A stretch of DNA of 32,426 nt from JBKEHD01 sp046710445 (GTDB taxonomy: Bacteria; Pseudomonadota; Alphaproteobacteria; Rickettsiales; Midichloriaceae), in contig JBKEHD010000013.1 in NCBI GenBank assembly GCA_046710445.1, positions 1 to 32,426 of the forward strand, in the 5' to 3' direction. The translations under genes and the position numbers were made by a program. The notes beneath the pieces were generated by a model that was not told the origin of the DNA, ran no database searches, and saw only the letters and a program-made list of their open reading frames with translations. Below, piece by piece: positions 1-9,560 of this stretch. Position 1 is the stretch's first letter; each line of letters begins with the position of its first letter.

Positions 1-2379
1 ACTAGTAGTTAATTCGGTTAAACTTGCTATTTCTTCAATCCCAAACCCATTATGAGTAACATCCTCTGCATCAAATTTAACTTTACCGTATAAATTTTTC
101 TTAAAATCACCAAACCCCCTACCTCTTGTAGAGATCACTCCTGAAGCACTTAAATACCCAGTATTATTGGAATTATTAAATAATGCTTTAGCCGGATTTA
201 TATTTTCAACTCCAATACCAAATTTAATGCCAAATATTGGTCGTACTAAAGATATGTTACCAGTTAATTTAATATTACCATCAAACGCTCCAGCTCGCAT
301 ATCATCTACAGTAACTAATCCATCTATCAAATGACCCTTTGCAACAATTTTATCTATAATAGATTTATCATACTCAAGTTTATCAATATGCACAGAATAT
401 TGACCATTTACATGACCTAATCCATAAAAATTTAACCCATCTATATCTTTAGAGGCATTTCCCTTTTTATATTCACTTTTATATCTTTTGATTAACACTT
501 CCTTATCTGGAAATATAGAATTTATGAATTTGTTATTCATTTTTGAAAAATTCAAATTCATCTCTATTTTTGGCTTCAATTCAGATAAGTATAAATCCAC
601 AGATCCTGTATATTTAAGATATCTATTATCAAATCCTAAATTATCAAGTTTCAAATAATTATTACTTAAATCAAGATTAATATTGGTGTTTGAAAAAATC
701 TCATCCTTAAATATGACTTCTTTGGCTTCAAGTGTGAAATTTTTAAATCCTTTTTGCCCACGAATCATTTCAAAGTTATTAAATCTTTCAAAAAATACTT
801 TTCCAGAATTATCAAAATCACTGCTAAATAATGTGTAAATAAAATTATCAAATTTCTCATCCATCTTAAATTCATTTAGATTTAATTTATCAGACATAAC
901 GCTAGTATATATTTGCAAATCAGTATTATCTGGATACTTAAAAGAAGTAGAGTTAATAAGCATGTTATTATATTTAGATGCTATTTGCATATCGTGAACC
1001 TGTATAACATACGGCATAATAATAATATTAGACTTCATTATAATTGGTGAATTGTTATGCTTTATACCTATATTTAGAGAGCTATTATTTTTATACCAAT
1101 CATAAAAATCATTTGGTTTCATACTGATAATAGAGACATTACCCTTAAATATATTGTACTCTCTATTATACAATATACCAGTAGCTTGAAATTTTGTATT
1201 TCCAGGCATAACCATAGAAAATGTATTTAATAATACCTTTTTTTTGCTTTTAAAATTTGCTGGCCATGAATTAAAATCCAAAACAAAATCATTTATAGGC
1301 TTCTTGCGCAAAATAATTTTTTTTATTGAAAAATTTCCAGATACAGAAAGCTTATTATAATTCATAAAATTATTGTTATTAATAAAACTATCAAGCAATT
1401 TATCAAAGTAATTTCTCATATCATCATCTACACCAAATTTCTCAAATATCATGTCTAAATCTATTAAATCAGCAATGACATTTATACTCACATTATCAAC
1501 ATTTCTATAATAATTAATATTTCCTTTTATATTTTTAATATTTGGAGAATCCGTGACTATATTATAAATTTTAAAATATTCCTTATTTAACTCTGTTTTT
1601 GCCTCTATACTTTTAAACCCTGCTCCACTTATAAAATTTTTAATCTTAGATAACCCTGTCCCCTTATCTTTATTATAAAAATATATCTTTGTTGTACCTC
1701 TTAAAGAATCTGAATTTTCGCTTTTATTTAAATCCAAGCTTAATTTTAATAACTCATGTTTCATAGAAACGTTTAATTGAGAAGGTACACCATATGAATC
1801 AATATCACTCATATCACAAGTAAACTCAAAATTATCTTTATCATGTACAAAGTCTATATTGAACTTCAAACTATCTTTTCCTGATACTTTATAAGTAAAA
1901 TTTAAATTATTGATATTTTCTTGCTTATTATTATTAAAAAATAATAACTTTCCGTCATTGATCACTAAGCTAATGTCTTTTTGCTCTAATATCTTACGAA
2001 CAATATTTTTATCTACATATTCTAATATACCTTGTTTTTGAATTTCTATAACAGGTTTATTCAATTCAATTTTGTTTATATTAATATTTTTTAAATTTAA
2101 TAATGTATTAAAAGAATCTATTCTGATTTTTGATTCTGGGACTGAAATCTCTATATCATTTCTTTGATCAAAAATACTAATGTCTGAAATTATCAATTGT
2201 GGAATTGGCAAAAGATCTAATTTCAAATTGCCATTTAGCTTTATCTTTATGTTATACCTCTCCTCTAATTCTTTTTTTATAGATATAAAAATAGAATTGA
2301 AATTCCAAAAGGAAACCACTGTACTTAGTCCAAAAGACAAAATACATACAATTATAACTATCTTAAATAATTTTCTCAA
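1..2379 (-). CDS. AsmA-like (AsmA/TamB-type) inner-membrane-anchored protein, 3' end outside window
   Basis: Every minus-strand codon from 2379 to the window edge is open (793 codons, no stop), so this is a real long gene whose C-terminus lies beyond base 1. An in-frame stop at 2383-2385 sits just upstream, which leaves TTG at 2377-2379 as the probable start. The N-terminus is a basic residue cluster followed by one hydrophobic segment (about residues 5-25), i.e. an uncleaved anchor. It is followed by the AsmA-like pattern of short beta strands, including a stretch reading LDLLPIPQLIISDISIF. The rest is rich in beta strands with Asn/Lys/Ile and repeated 'G...' turns, and the last visible part resembles the AsmA C-terminal region. 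AsmA/TamB/YhdP proteins bridge the periplasm and affect outer-membrane lipid or protein transport. The family assignment is by pattern; the exact subfamily is uncertain. Confidence 0.68.
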   Translation of the reverse strand, partial: MRKLFKIVIIVCILSFGLSTVVSFWNFNSIFISIKKELEERYNIKIKLNGNLKLDLLPIPQLIISDISIFDQRNDIEISVPESKIRIDSFNTLLNLKNININKIELNKPVIEIQKQGILEYVDKNIVRKILEQKDISLVINDGKLLFFNNNKQENINNLNFTYKVSGKDSLKFNIDFVHDKDNFEFTCDMSDIDSYGVPSQLNVSMKHELLKLSLDLNKSENSDSLRGTTKIYFYNKDKGTGLSKIKNFISGAGFKSIEAKTELNKEYFKIYNIVTDSPNIKNIKGNINYYRNVDNVSINVIADLIDLDMIFEKFGVDDDMRNYFDKLLDSFINNNNFMNYNKLSVSGNFSIKKIILRKKPINDFVLDFNSWPANFKSKKKVLLNTFSMVMPGNTKFQATGILYNREYNIFKGNVSIISMKPNDFYDWYKNNSSLNIGIKHNNSPIIMKSNIIIMPYVIQVHDMQIASKYNNMLINSTSFKYPDNTDLQIYTSVMSDKLNLNEFKMDEKFDNFIYTLFSSDFDNSGKVFFERFNNFEMIRGQKGFKNFTLEAKEVIFKDEIFSNTNINLDLSNNYLKLDNLGFDNRYLKYTGSVDLYLSELKPKIEMNLNFSKMNNKFINSIFPDKEVLIKRYKSEYKKGNASKDIDGLNFYGLGHVNGQYSVHIDKLEYDKSIIDKIVAKGHLIDGLVTVDDMRAGAFDGNIKLTGNISLVRPIFGIKFGIGVENINPAKALFNNSNNTGYLSASGVISTRGRGFGDFKKNLYGKVKFDAEDVTHNGFGIEEIASLTELTTS

Positions 2380-2490
2380 AATTTATAAAAATACACTCAC
2401 TAGTATTATGAATAATACTGGTAAATACATAAATTTGTCTAGAAAAATAACAATATATGCAAATCTTATACAATAAATAAAAACAGTCTA

Positions 2491-2519
2491 TTGATTAAAT
2501 TATAATAAATTGCTATATA
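2491..2519 (+). promoter_or_regulatory. Sigma-70-type promoter for tRNA-Trp (and possibly ubiE)
   Basis: TTGATT at 2491-2496, a 17-bp spacer, then TATATA at 2514-2519 (a TATAAT overlaps two bases later). The predicted transcription start near 2526 is about 6 bp before the tRNA 5' end, a usual arrangement for a tRNA gene. The AT-rich background makes chance -10 boxes common, so the support is the combination with spacing and position. Confidence 0.5.
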
Positions 2520-2531
2520 TAATAACTGTAT

Positions 2532-2607
2532 AGGAGTGTAGCTCAACTGGTAGAGCGCCGGTCTCCAAAACCGGAGGTTGGGGGTTCGATCCCTCTCACT
2601 CCTGCCA
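2532..2607 (+). tRNA. trnW: tRNA-Trp (anticodon CCA)
   Basis: The 76-nt sequence folds as a complete cloverleaf. The acceptor stem AGGAGTG (2532-2538) pairs with CACTCCT (2597-2603), followed by discriminator G and an encoded CCA end (2605-2607). The anticodon arm CCGGT-CTCCAAA-ACCGG gives a CCA anticodon reading UGG. The T arm carries the usual TTCGATC loop, with two G-U pairs in its stem. ubiE begins 16 bp downstream and may be co-transcribed. In Rickettsia and many other bacteria tRNA-Trp precedes secE-nusG; here it does not. Confidence 0.96.
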
Positions 2608-2623
2608 TTATTATGTATTTCGC

Positions 2624-3364
2624 ATGGAAGTAGACTTTGGATTTCAAAAAATAGAAAAAGAAAAAAAAGAGCCAAAAGTTCAAAAAGTATTTTCTGAAGT
2701 CGCAGATAAGTATGACATAATGAATGATTTGATGAGTTTTGGCTTGCATCGCTTATGGAAAAATCTTTTTATCAATCAAATAGATTATTTCCATGATAAA
2801 ACCCTCCTTGATCTTGCTGGAGGAACTGGTGACATTGGAAAAAAATTCATAGATCGTGGTGGTAAAAAAGCTATCATATCGGATCTTAATCAAAATATGT
2901 TAGATAAAGGAAAAAATAATATAGATGATAATTTTAATCCAAAATATTTAAATGACATAGAATGGGTTAAAGCAAATGCAGAAAATTTACCATTTAAAGA
3001 CAATAGTTTTGATTATTGCACAATATCTTTTGGGATTAGAAATGTTACCAATATAAAAAAAGCTGTTAGTGAATCTTTGAGAGTTTTGAAACCAGGTGGA
3101 AAATTTTTATGCATGGAATTTTCTGATATTGATAATAAAATTATATCTAAGATATATGAGCTTTATTCTTTCAAAATCATACCAAAAATTGGAAAAATCG
3201 TCGCTAATTCTGAGCAATCATATGAATATTTAGTACAAAGTATTAAAAAATTTTATTCTGCTGAAGAATTTTTAGAAATCATTCAAGATTCCGGATACAA
3301 ATTCACAAAATTTGAAAAATTATCATTTGGAATAGTAGCTATACATACCGGATATAAAATTTAA
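2624..3364 (+). CDS. ubiE: Ubiquinone/menaquinone biosynthesis C-methyltransferase UbiE
   Basis: A 246-residue class I SAM-dependent methyltransferase that carries out the C-methylation step of ubiquinone (and menaquinone) synthesis. The N-terminus has the UbiE signature VFSEVADKYDIMNDLMSFG (about 22-40) with the following H-R-LWK. The SAM-binding motif I is LLDLAGGTGD at 61-70, motif post-I is an acidic SDLN, and the UbiE block SFGIRNVTN is followed by LRVLKPGGKFLCMEFS. Length is normal for the family. The ATG at 2624 lies 16 bp after the tRNA-Trp; only a weak ribosome binding site is visible. The stop overlaps the stop of convergent folK by a few bases. It implies a respiratory quinone pathway in the cytoplasm. 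Confidence 0.95.
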   Translation: MEVDFGFQKIEKEKKEPKVQKVFSEVADKYDIMNDLMSFGLHRLWKNLFINQIDYFHDKTLLDLAGGTGDIGKKFIDRGGKKAIISDLNQNMLDKGKNNIDDNFNPKYLNDIEWVKANAENLPFKDNSFDYCTISFGIRNVTNIKKAVSESLRVLKPGGKFLCMEFSDIDNKIISKIYELYSFKIIPKIGKIVANSEQSYEYLVQSIKKFYSAEEFLEIIQDSGYKFTKFEKLSFGIVAIHTGYKI

Positions 3365-3891
3365 ACTAGATGCCCTTTTTTGCATAGAAAATCTTCCACC
3401 ACGCTTGTTATAAAGCATTTATCAATATTTTGCTTATGTTCAGCAATACTCTTCTTAGAAACAGGATGAATCCAATTAGCGGCAAGGTCACATGCAGGAA
3501 ATAATGCAAAATCTCTTTTTAAAAATTCTAAATGTGGAATTTGAAGCTTAACTGTATCTACCACAATATCCTTAGCTATTAGGATATCTAAATCTATAAT
3601 TCTAGGTAACCACTTTTTATGATTTTTCTCCCTCCCCATCTCCTTTTCAATTTTCCAAAGTAATCTATATAACGATTCTGGCGTATACAAATACTCTACT
3701 AAAACAGCCCCATTAATAAATTCTTTGTTATGCTCTTTATCAAAATTAGTTGGTAATAACGGTTTAGAAATATAAAAAGACGAAGTATCAATAATATTTA
3801 TCGATTTTTTATTTGATAATAATTTTATAACAGACTTTATGTTTTGAATTTTATTTCCAACATTCGTCCCAATACCCAATATATATTGCAT
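3361..3891 (-). CDS. folK: 2-amino-4-hydroxy-6-hydroxymethyldihydropteridine pyrophosphokinase (HPPK)
   Basis: A 176-residue HPPK that transfers pyrophosphate from ATP to 6-hydroxymethyl-7,8-dihydropterin in folate synthesis. Visible hallmarks are the N-terminal GIGTNVGNK (the GSNLG-type glycine turn), the central hydrophobic strand, and the catalytic block WLPRIIDLDILI with the Mg-binding D-x-D pair. IPHLEFLKRDFALFPACDLA matches the usual 'PHP.l..R.Fvl.Pl.eia' segment. The length fits the family (about 160-180). It is convergent with ubiE and lies 10 bp downstream of the FliS-like gene, so it may be read from the flagellar transcript. No dihydropteroate synthase is adjacent. Confidence 0.93.
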   Translation of the reverse strand: MQYILGIGTNVGNKIQNIKSVIKLLSNKKSINIIDTSSFYISKPLLPTNFDKEHNKEFINGAVLVEYLYTPESLYRLLWKIEKEMGREKNHKKWLPRIIDLDILIAKDIVVDTVKLQIPHLEFLKRDFALFPACDLAANWIHPVSKKSIAEHKQNIDKCFITSVVEDFLCKKGHLV

Positions 3892-3901
3892 TAATCCAAT
3901 C

Positions 3902-4378
3902 TTATTCTATCAAATTCACAAACAATTTTATTAAATGCTCGCAGGCTTTTATTGAATTGTCTAAATATTTTTTATCTCTCTTTAAAACAAATAATTTGGT
4001 CTGCAATTCTATAGCATTGAACTTCATATAAATATGGTTATAAATTGTAACCAGAGATTTATCTTTTGTATTACTAAAAAGCTTTATAAATTCTTGAATT
4101 ATTAATTCTATGCTGTTTGCCTTATCACTAATTTTCTGTAAAGAAGAGTATTTTGTTGAATCATTAGCTTGAAAAGCATCATCTACATCATCAGATATAC
4201 TAGAAATATCATTTATCAAATCAATCACTTTATTTAATGATTTAACATAAATTTCATATGTAGACTTATCCTCAATATGATTTACATACTCTGATGAAAT
4301 ATTACTCTTCTTTATCGTTTTTATAGAGCTAGAGTTTGTTTTAATATTTTCATTTACTAAAAACAATGAATCATTCAT
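3902..4378 (-). CDS. fliS: FliS-like flagellar export chaperone (tentative)
   Basis: A 158-residue, largely alpha-helical, Lys/Ile/Asp-rich protein. FliS binds flagellin in the cytoplasm and delivers it to the flagellar export gate. Sequence resemblance is weak: a helix pattern ending in SLVTIYNHIYMKFNAIELQTKL resembles the FliS segment '.L..LYdyi...L..A'. Context is stronger: its ATG overlaps the fliD stop as ATGA (4375-4378), the classic fliD-fliS order with translational coupling. It has a Ser/Asn-rich N-terminal extension of about 35 residues compared with typical FliS (about 125-135 residues). It could instead be an unrelated small helical flagellar protein. Confidence 0.6.
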   Translation of the reverse strand: MNDSLFLVNENIKTNSSSIKTIKKSNISSEYVNHIEDKSTYEIYVKSLNKVIDLINDISSISDDVDDAFQANDSTKYSSLQKISDKANSIELIIQEFIKLFSNTKDKSLVTIYNHIYMKFNAIELQTKLFVLKRDKKYLDNSIKACEHLIKLFVNLIE

Positions 4379-7281
4379 AAATCATTTTTATTCATTTGTT
4401 TCATAAACTCTTCTTGTCCCCAAGCCTTGTATTCAGCAGCTTTTCTTGCAGCAGCATTTTGCTTAGCTTTTGCTTCAGCCTCTTTATATCTTTTTTTCTC
4501 ATTTTGCAATTTATCCACTTCACTCACTTTATCGTTATTCTCCTGCATAACAAAAGTCTCAATTAGCCCTTTAGTAGTGCTTACCAATAGATGTGATGCT
4601 TTACTTGCTAGCCCCTGTTTAGCACTAATTACCGAAATACCAGGATTATTATCACTTAAGTAATACACCTCAAAATTTTCTAAATTACGAATCATATTAT
4701 TTTGTTTTAAGGTAGTCATATCAGGCAAAATTATTATAGTGCCACCTTTTGTGATATCTTTAGAATCTGATAATTGCATATATCCTTGTAAAGATACTTC
4801 ATCAAAATTTCTTGTAGTAGATTTTAGATCAACTACATCAATAGTATTATAAAAATTTATTTGCGGTATTTTTCCATCAAACATTGTACTTGCTGTTGTT
4901 TCATCCAAAGACGTATCTGTAGATGAAAATATATCATTTAATGCATTTTCAGGATCAACTACTGTCAATTTTGATCTTAGGTTATCCTGTTTTGATAATG
5001 CATCTGACCCACTTACACCATCTTTTATAGAAAGTGCTATCTGAAAAGAGGAACCTGTTGGATTATCTTCAGAAACAACATTATCTGAATTATTAACTAG
5101 ATATGCACTTATGCCCGTCTTACTTTGCCATCTGTTGATTTCTTTGATCAATCCCTTATACGAAGTGCTTGCAGCTATTTTTAATTTTTGGTCATTGATC
5201 ATAAAATATTTTGTCCCTGAAAGACCTGAATTTACAGCTGTATTTACATCTGTGAATTGCGAGCTGACATTCTTCATATATCTAACTTTAGTATAATCTA
5301 TATTATACAAAATATCCTTTATACCTGCATTATCAAAACTAAAATCTTTTTGGTTGTCAAAAAATAGAAATTTTGGACTGGATGATTCAAATTCCAAATT
5401 CATCAAATCTTTTAATGTGTTGAAATACTGCGCTATACTCTGCTTTAGCTTACTTTCATCTATCTCCATTTTATAAATTGTAGATGGAAGATATTCTTGC
5501 TTCACACCATCTACTTCCTTTGTAGGCAAAGTGAATTCTTGCCCAGAAATTTTAATGCCGTATTGAATTAATGGTTGAAAAAAACTATCTAACTGATTTC
5601 GCAGAAAATCTATCGTAGTACTATAATCTTTTTGTAATGGAGCCTCTATAGCAGGTTTTGAATATGTATCTAGATCTTGAACCTTTAAAGATTGTTTTGC
5701 CAAAAATTCCGACAATCCATTATAGCTGTTTGCCATAGAATCGAATTTTTCATAAATCCCCGCAGTATCATGATCTATTTTTAAATTAAACATCTGCGAA
5801 CTTCCCGAAGAAGATGAAGCATCTATTTCTTCTGATATTTTTGTAGATAAATATAGCAATTGAGCATTAAAAAAATCTCTAACACGCCCTATTACTGCAC
5901 TTATATTGCCGCTATTATAATCAACCGCATTAACATCACCTAGTATTGAATCAGTAATGCTAGTATCACCAATTATTGCAATCACCTGATCCATAAGATT
6001 TTTTGCTCCAATGTCTATAGCTTGTTTATTAGTATAATTATCTAACTGATTAACCAAAAAACTATTAATAGTATCCTTAGCATTTTGATACTTTTGAACT
6101 TTTGATGAATCTCCCTGAGTTTGAACAACAGTAGGTATCCCAAGCAATTCAACATTTAAATTTTGTGTTGAGAATTTATTAGACTTACTTGTAATTTCTA
6201 CACCATCCAATTTTATCTTTGCATCCTTAGCAGCTCTAATTGTATTAAATATAGCTTTTGATTCTGTATCCAATTGGATTTCATTCCCTATTCCTGTTAA
6301 TAAAGATTTCAACTCTATTTTCCCCTCTCCTGTTGAAAGTGGATTAAAAACAACTTCTACATCAGCTCTTCTCGCATTAGATTTTAAGTTTGTTAAAAAA
6401 TTCTCAACCGTTTGAGCTGTAGAAAATGCAACCTCAATTTTTTCATTATAATTAGTACCCAAATTTCCATTCAAAATACTATTAGGATCATTTATGACAA
6501 ATGCATTCTGTATTCCATGATGATTTTTATCTGATTTCACAGAAAGAAAATAATTGGTGCCATCTTTGATTACCTTTGCTTCAACATGTGGATTTTGCGA
6601 TTCTTCTGTATTTCTAGTAATCTTATTTATTTTTGTAGCTATACTATCCAGTGAATCACCTATTTCTATCGTTATGTTAGCACTTGAACCAATCGAAAAT
6701 ATTCCAGGGTTAGCACTTGAATCAATTGAAAATTCCCCAGGATTAAACTTAACACCTCCATTTCCACTACCAACTACATCATTCTTATCTAAAAAATCAT
6801 TACTCTTAAATCCATTATCAAGTACTGTAAAAGTAACTTCACCTTTATCTTGTAAACCAAAATATGATGAAATCTTATCATGAAAAACATCTGTTTTTTT
6901 AAAGTTATCCTTGCTTAATAAGATTTCACCTTCTGCAACAGCGTCTATTTGAAAATTTAATATTTGTTTTGTTGCTTCTGCTGAGGGAGTAATTTTTGCG
7001 TAGTTGCTCAACTCATTTGGAACAATAACTGCCAACTTATCAAATACTCCATCTTTAGTGAAAGATTGAAGATTGTCATATGAAAATTTAAAAATTTGCT
7101 TTTGAAAATCTTCCATAAACATTTTTAATTCCCCAAGCGCTGATATTCTTTTTGTAGTCATATCAACAGCTTTTTCCGCTTTTTCTACAGGTTTTTTAGC
7201 TTTTTGTATTTCAGCAGATTCTATGGTATTCTCCTTAATACCATAAAGACTGTCAGCATTATACCCTTGAATTCCTACCAT
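4375..7281 (-). CDS. fliD: Flagellar filament capping protein FliD (hook-associated protein 2), unusually long
   Basis: A 968-residue protein with FliD layout: an N-terminal region with helical heptads (about 15-65, 'KKPVEKAEKAVDMTTKRISALGEL'-type pattern ending in LKMFMEDFQKQI), a large Ser/Asn/Asp-rich beta middle, and a C-terminal coiled coil rich in Lys/Glu/Ala (about 905-955). There is no signal peptide, as expected for flagellar export. FliD caps the filament and helps flagellin polymerise. Usual length is about 400-700, so this one carries several hundred extra middle residues. The upstream in-frame stop leaves ATG 7281 as start. It overlaps the downstream FliS-like gene by 4 bp and diverges from uvrB with only 33 bp between starts. 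The assignment rests on layout plus context; a long FlgK/FlgL-like protein is a less likely alternative. Confidence 0.7.
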   Translation of the reverse strand: MVGIQGYNADSLYGIKENTIESAEIQKAKKPVEKAEKAVDMTTKRISALGELKMFMEDFQKQIFKFSYDNLQSFTKDGVFDKLAVIVPNELSNYAKITPSAEATKQILNFQIDAVAEGEILLSKDNFKKTDVFHDKISSYFGLQDKGEVTFTVLDNGFKSNDFLDKNDVVGSGNGGVKFNPGEFSIDSSANPGIFSIGSSANITIEIGDSLDSIATKINKITRNTEESQNPHVEAKVIKDGTNYFLSVKSDKNHHGIQNAFVINDPNSILNGNLGTNYNEKIEVAFSTAQTVENFLTNLKSNARRADVEVVFNPLSTGEGKIELKSLLTGIGNEIQLDTESKAIFNTIRAAKDAKIKLDGVEITSKSNKFSTQNLNVELLGIPTVVQTQGDSSKVQKYQNAKDTINSFLVNQLDNYTNKQAIDIGAKNLMDQVIAIIGDTSITDSILGDVNAVDYNSGNISAVIGRVRDFFNAQLLYLSTKISEEIDASSSSGSSQMFNLKIDHDTAGIYEKFDSMANSYNGLSEFLAKQSLKVQDLDTYSKPAIEAPLQKDYSTTIDFLRNQLDSFFQPLIQYGIKISGQEFTLPTKEVDGVKQEYLPSTIYKMEIDESKLKQSIAQYFNTLKDLMNLEFESSSPKFLFFDNQKDFSFDNAGIKDILYNIDYTKVRYMKNVSSQFTDVNTAVNSGLSGTKYFMINDQKLKIAASTSYKGLIKEINRWQSKTGISAYLVNNSDNVVSEDNPTGSSFQIALSIKDGVSGSDALSKQDNLRSKLTVVDPENALNDIFSSTDTSLDETTASTMFDGKIPQINFYNTIDVVDLKSTTRNFDEVSLQGYMQLSDSKDITKGGTIIILPDMTTLKQNNMIRNLENFEVYYLSDNNPGISVISAKQGLASKASHLLVSTTKGLIETFVMQENNDKVSEVDKLQNEKKRYKEAEAKAKQNAAARKAAEYKAWGQEEFMKQMNKNDL

Positions 7282-7290
7282 ATAATTATA
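7281..7290. promoter_or_regulatory. Palindromic TATAATTATA between divergent fliD and uvrB
   Basis: The 33-bp gap between the fliD and uvrB start codons contains the perfect palindrome TATAATTATA, which reads as a -10-like TATAAT on both strands. On the plus strand it would start a uvrB transcript about 20 nt before its ATG. On the minus strand it abuts the fliD ATG, so a fliD transcript from it would be essentially leaderless or start inside the gene. No good -35 is visible, and no strong ribosome binding site is present for either gene. Confidence 0.25.
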
Positions 7291-7314
7291 ACCTAAAATA
7301 ACATTTTATACATA

Positions 7315-9300
7315 ATGTCAAAATTTATTCTAAAAAGCAACTATAAACTAATGGGAGATCAACCAGAGGCTGTGGCAAATCTATTGGCTGGTATCAAAGC
7401 AAAAAAGCGCAATCAAGTCTTGTTGGGAGTAACAGGTTCTGGCAAAACTTTCACTATGGCAAATATAATTGAAAGAACCCAAAGACCCGCACTTATAATG
7501 GCCCATAACAAAACATTAGCTGCACAACTTTACAATGAAATGAAAGTCTATTTTCCAAATAATGCGGTGGAATATTTTGTTTCTTATTATGATTATTACC
7601 AACCAGAAGCTTATATTCCGCAAAGGGATAGTTATATTGAAAAAGATGCACAAATCAATGAGCAAATTGATCTATTAAGACATTCTGCTACAAGATCCAT
7701 GCTTGAAAGAAAAGATGTAATAGTTATTGCATCTGTATCATGCATTTATGGTCTTGGATCACCTGAATTATACCTCCAAATGTCTTGTAAAATAACTAAG
7801 GGTCAAAATTTAATACAAAAAGAATTGATGCATAGGTTAGTTGATTTGCAATATAAAAGAATGGATTTGGAATTTACACGAGGAGGATTCAGAGTCAGAG
7901 GATCTAATATCGATATATTCCCTTCGCATTATCAAGATAGAGCATGGAGGATTAGTTTATGGGATGATAAAGTTGAAAAAATTTATGAAATTGATGCATT
8001 AACAGGGAAAAAATTAAAAAATCTTGATGAAATACTAATTTTTGCCAACAGCCATTATGTCACACCAAGACCTACATTAGAGCAAGCTATGGTCTTAATC
8101 AAAGATGAATTAAACGAAAGAATAGCTGCATTGAAAACTATTGGGAAATCTGTAGAAACTCATAGGATTACCCAAAGAACAAATTTTGATTTAGAAATGA
8201 TGATGGAGAGCGGATCCTGCAAAGGAATTGAAAATTACTCTAGATATCTGTCTGGAAGAAGTGCTGGAGAGGCTCCACCCACATTATTTGAATATTTGCC
8301 AAAAAATGCATTATTATTTGTAGATGAGAGCCATGTAACGGTCTCACAAATAGGTGGTATGTTCAATGGGGACAGAGCACGCAAAACAAATTTAGTTGAT
8401 TATGGATTTAGACTACCTTCTGCATTAGATAATAGGCCACTTCGATATGAAGAATGGGACAAGATACGCCCACAAACAATATTTGTATCTGCCACTCCTG
8501 GAATAAAAGAGATGGAGTATACAGAAGGAGAATATGTAGGGCAAATAATTAGACCAACAGGCCTATTAGATCCAATTTGTGAAATACGCAAATGTGAAAC
8601 GCAAGTAGATGATTTGATAAATGAATGTCATAAGGTAATCAAAGATGGGGGGAAAGTTTTAGTCACAACTTTAACCAAAAAAATGGCAGAAAATCTAACT
8701 GAATATGTTTCAGAAATAAATATCAAAGCTGTATATATACATTCTGATATAAAAACTTTAGAAAGAATAAAAATCATTCAAGAATTACGAGAGGGAATAT
8801 ATGACGTATTGATAGGTGTCAATCTACTTCGAGAAGGTTTAGATATACCTGAATGTACTTTAGTCGCAATACTTGACGCTGATAAAGAAGGTTTTTTACG
8901 TTCAGAAACATCATTGATACAAACAATAGGAAGAGCAGCTAGAAATAGCGATGGTAGGGTTATTCTATATGCAGATAAAGAAACAAAATCGATTACAAAA
9001 GCATTGTTCGAGACAAATAGAAGAAGAAAAATTCAAGAAGAACATAATAAAAAGCATAACATCACTCCAACAACAATAAAAAAAGACTTAAGCAATGCAT
9101 TAGGTTTAGCAACTCAAAAACCAGATAATACACCACATATCTTGGATAACAAAAAATTTGATTTGAAAACAATCCAAAAAATGGTCATAAAAACAGAAAA
9201 AGAAATGCATAAAGCTGCAAAAGAACTAGAATTTGAAAAAGCAGCAAAATTACGAGACGATTTGAACCTATTAAAGAAAGAATTGTTAGAAATATCGTAA
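7315..9300 (+). CDS. uvrB: UvrABC excinuclease subunit B
   Basis: A 661-residue, full-length UvrB, the DNA-damage-verification helicase of nucleotide excision repair that receives lesions from UvrA and recruits UvrC. Domains in order: Walker A GVTGSGKT at 38-45; beta-hairpin region YYDYYQPEAYIPQRDSYIEK with the aromatic residues that clamp DNA; DESH helicase box at 337-340; helicase motifs VSATPG, LREGLDIPE and QTIGRAARN; a C-terminal UVR helix pair (about 625-661, KELEFEKAAKLRDDL). ATG 7315 gives the normal GDQPEAV N-terminus. uvrA and uvrC are not nearby. Confidence 0.98.
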   Translation: MSKFILKSNYKLMGDQPEAVANLLAGIKAKKRNQVLLGVTGSGKTFTMANIIERTQRPALIMAHNKTLAAQLYNEMKVYFPNNAVEYFVSYYDYYQPEAYIPQRDSYIEKDAQINEQIDLLRHSATRSMLERKDVIVIASVSCIYGLGSPELYLQMSCKITKGQNLIQKELMHRLVDLQYKRMDLEFTRGGFRVRGSNIDIFPSHYQDRAWRISLWDDKVEKIYEIDALTGKKLKNLDEILIFANSHYVTPRPTLEQAMVLIKDELNERIAALKTIGKSVETHRITQRTNFDLEMMMESGSCKGIENYSRYLSGRSAGEAPPTLFEYLPKNALLFVDESHVTVSQIGGMFNGDRARKTNLVDYGFRLPSALDNRPLRYEEWDKIRPQTIFVSATPGIKEMEYTEGEYVGQIIRPTGLLDPICEIRKCETQVDDLINECHKVIKDGGKVLVTTLTKKMAENLTEYVSEINIKAVYIHSDIKTLERIKIIQELREGIYDVLIGVNLLREGLDIPECTLVAILDADKEGFLRSETSLIQTIGRAARNSDGRVILYADKETKSITKALFETNRRRKIQEEHNKKHNITPTTIKKDLSNALGLATQKPDNTPHILDNKKFDLKTIQKMVIKTEKEMHKAAKELEFEKAAKLRDDLNLLKKELLEIS

Positions 9301-9311
9301 ACAAACAAATC

Positions 9312-9327
9312 TTAACGTAATCTTAAC
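9312..9327 (+). promoter_or_regulatory. CtrA-like box TTAA-N7-TTAAC
   Basis: TTAACGTAATCTTAAC has two TTAA half-sites 11 bp apart, the pattern bound by CtrA, an OmpR-family response regulator of alphaproteobacteria. It lies within a 21-bp sequence (9308-9328) that recurs exactly at 12529-12549, again upstream of an accessory gene. A TATAGT (9368-9373) occurs downstream and could serve as a -10. Identity of the regulator is inferred from the spacing pattern only. Confidence 0.5.
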
Positions 9328-9560
9328 ATCCCTCATAACATAAATATCAAATTAATACTTGTCTAATTATAGTAATATATATAGCGTTATTTTTGAGTGA
9401 TTTAGAAGGTATTTACTAAAACAAAATTTCAAAACTAGATAGTTTAAATACAAACTGGATTTTAATATCTTCATTTTTCTCTAATAATTTTAAGATCGGG
9501 ATGTGTGAAAAATGCCTATACCTACTACTGATATAAGTTTTTCTTCTATAAAAACGAAAT

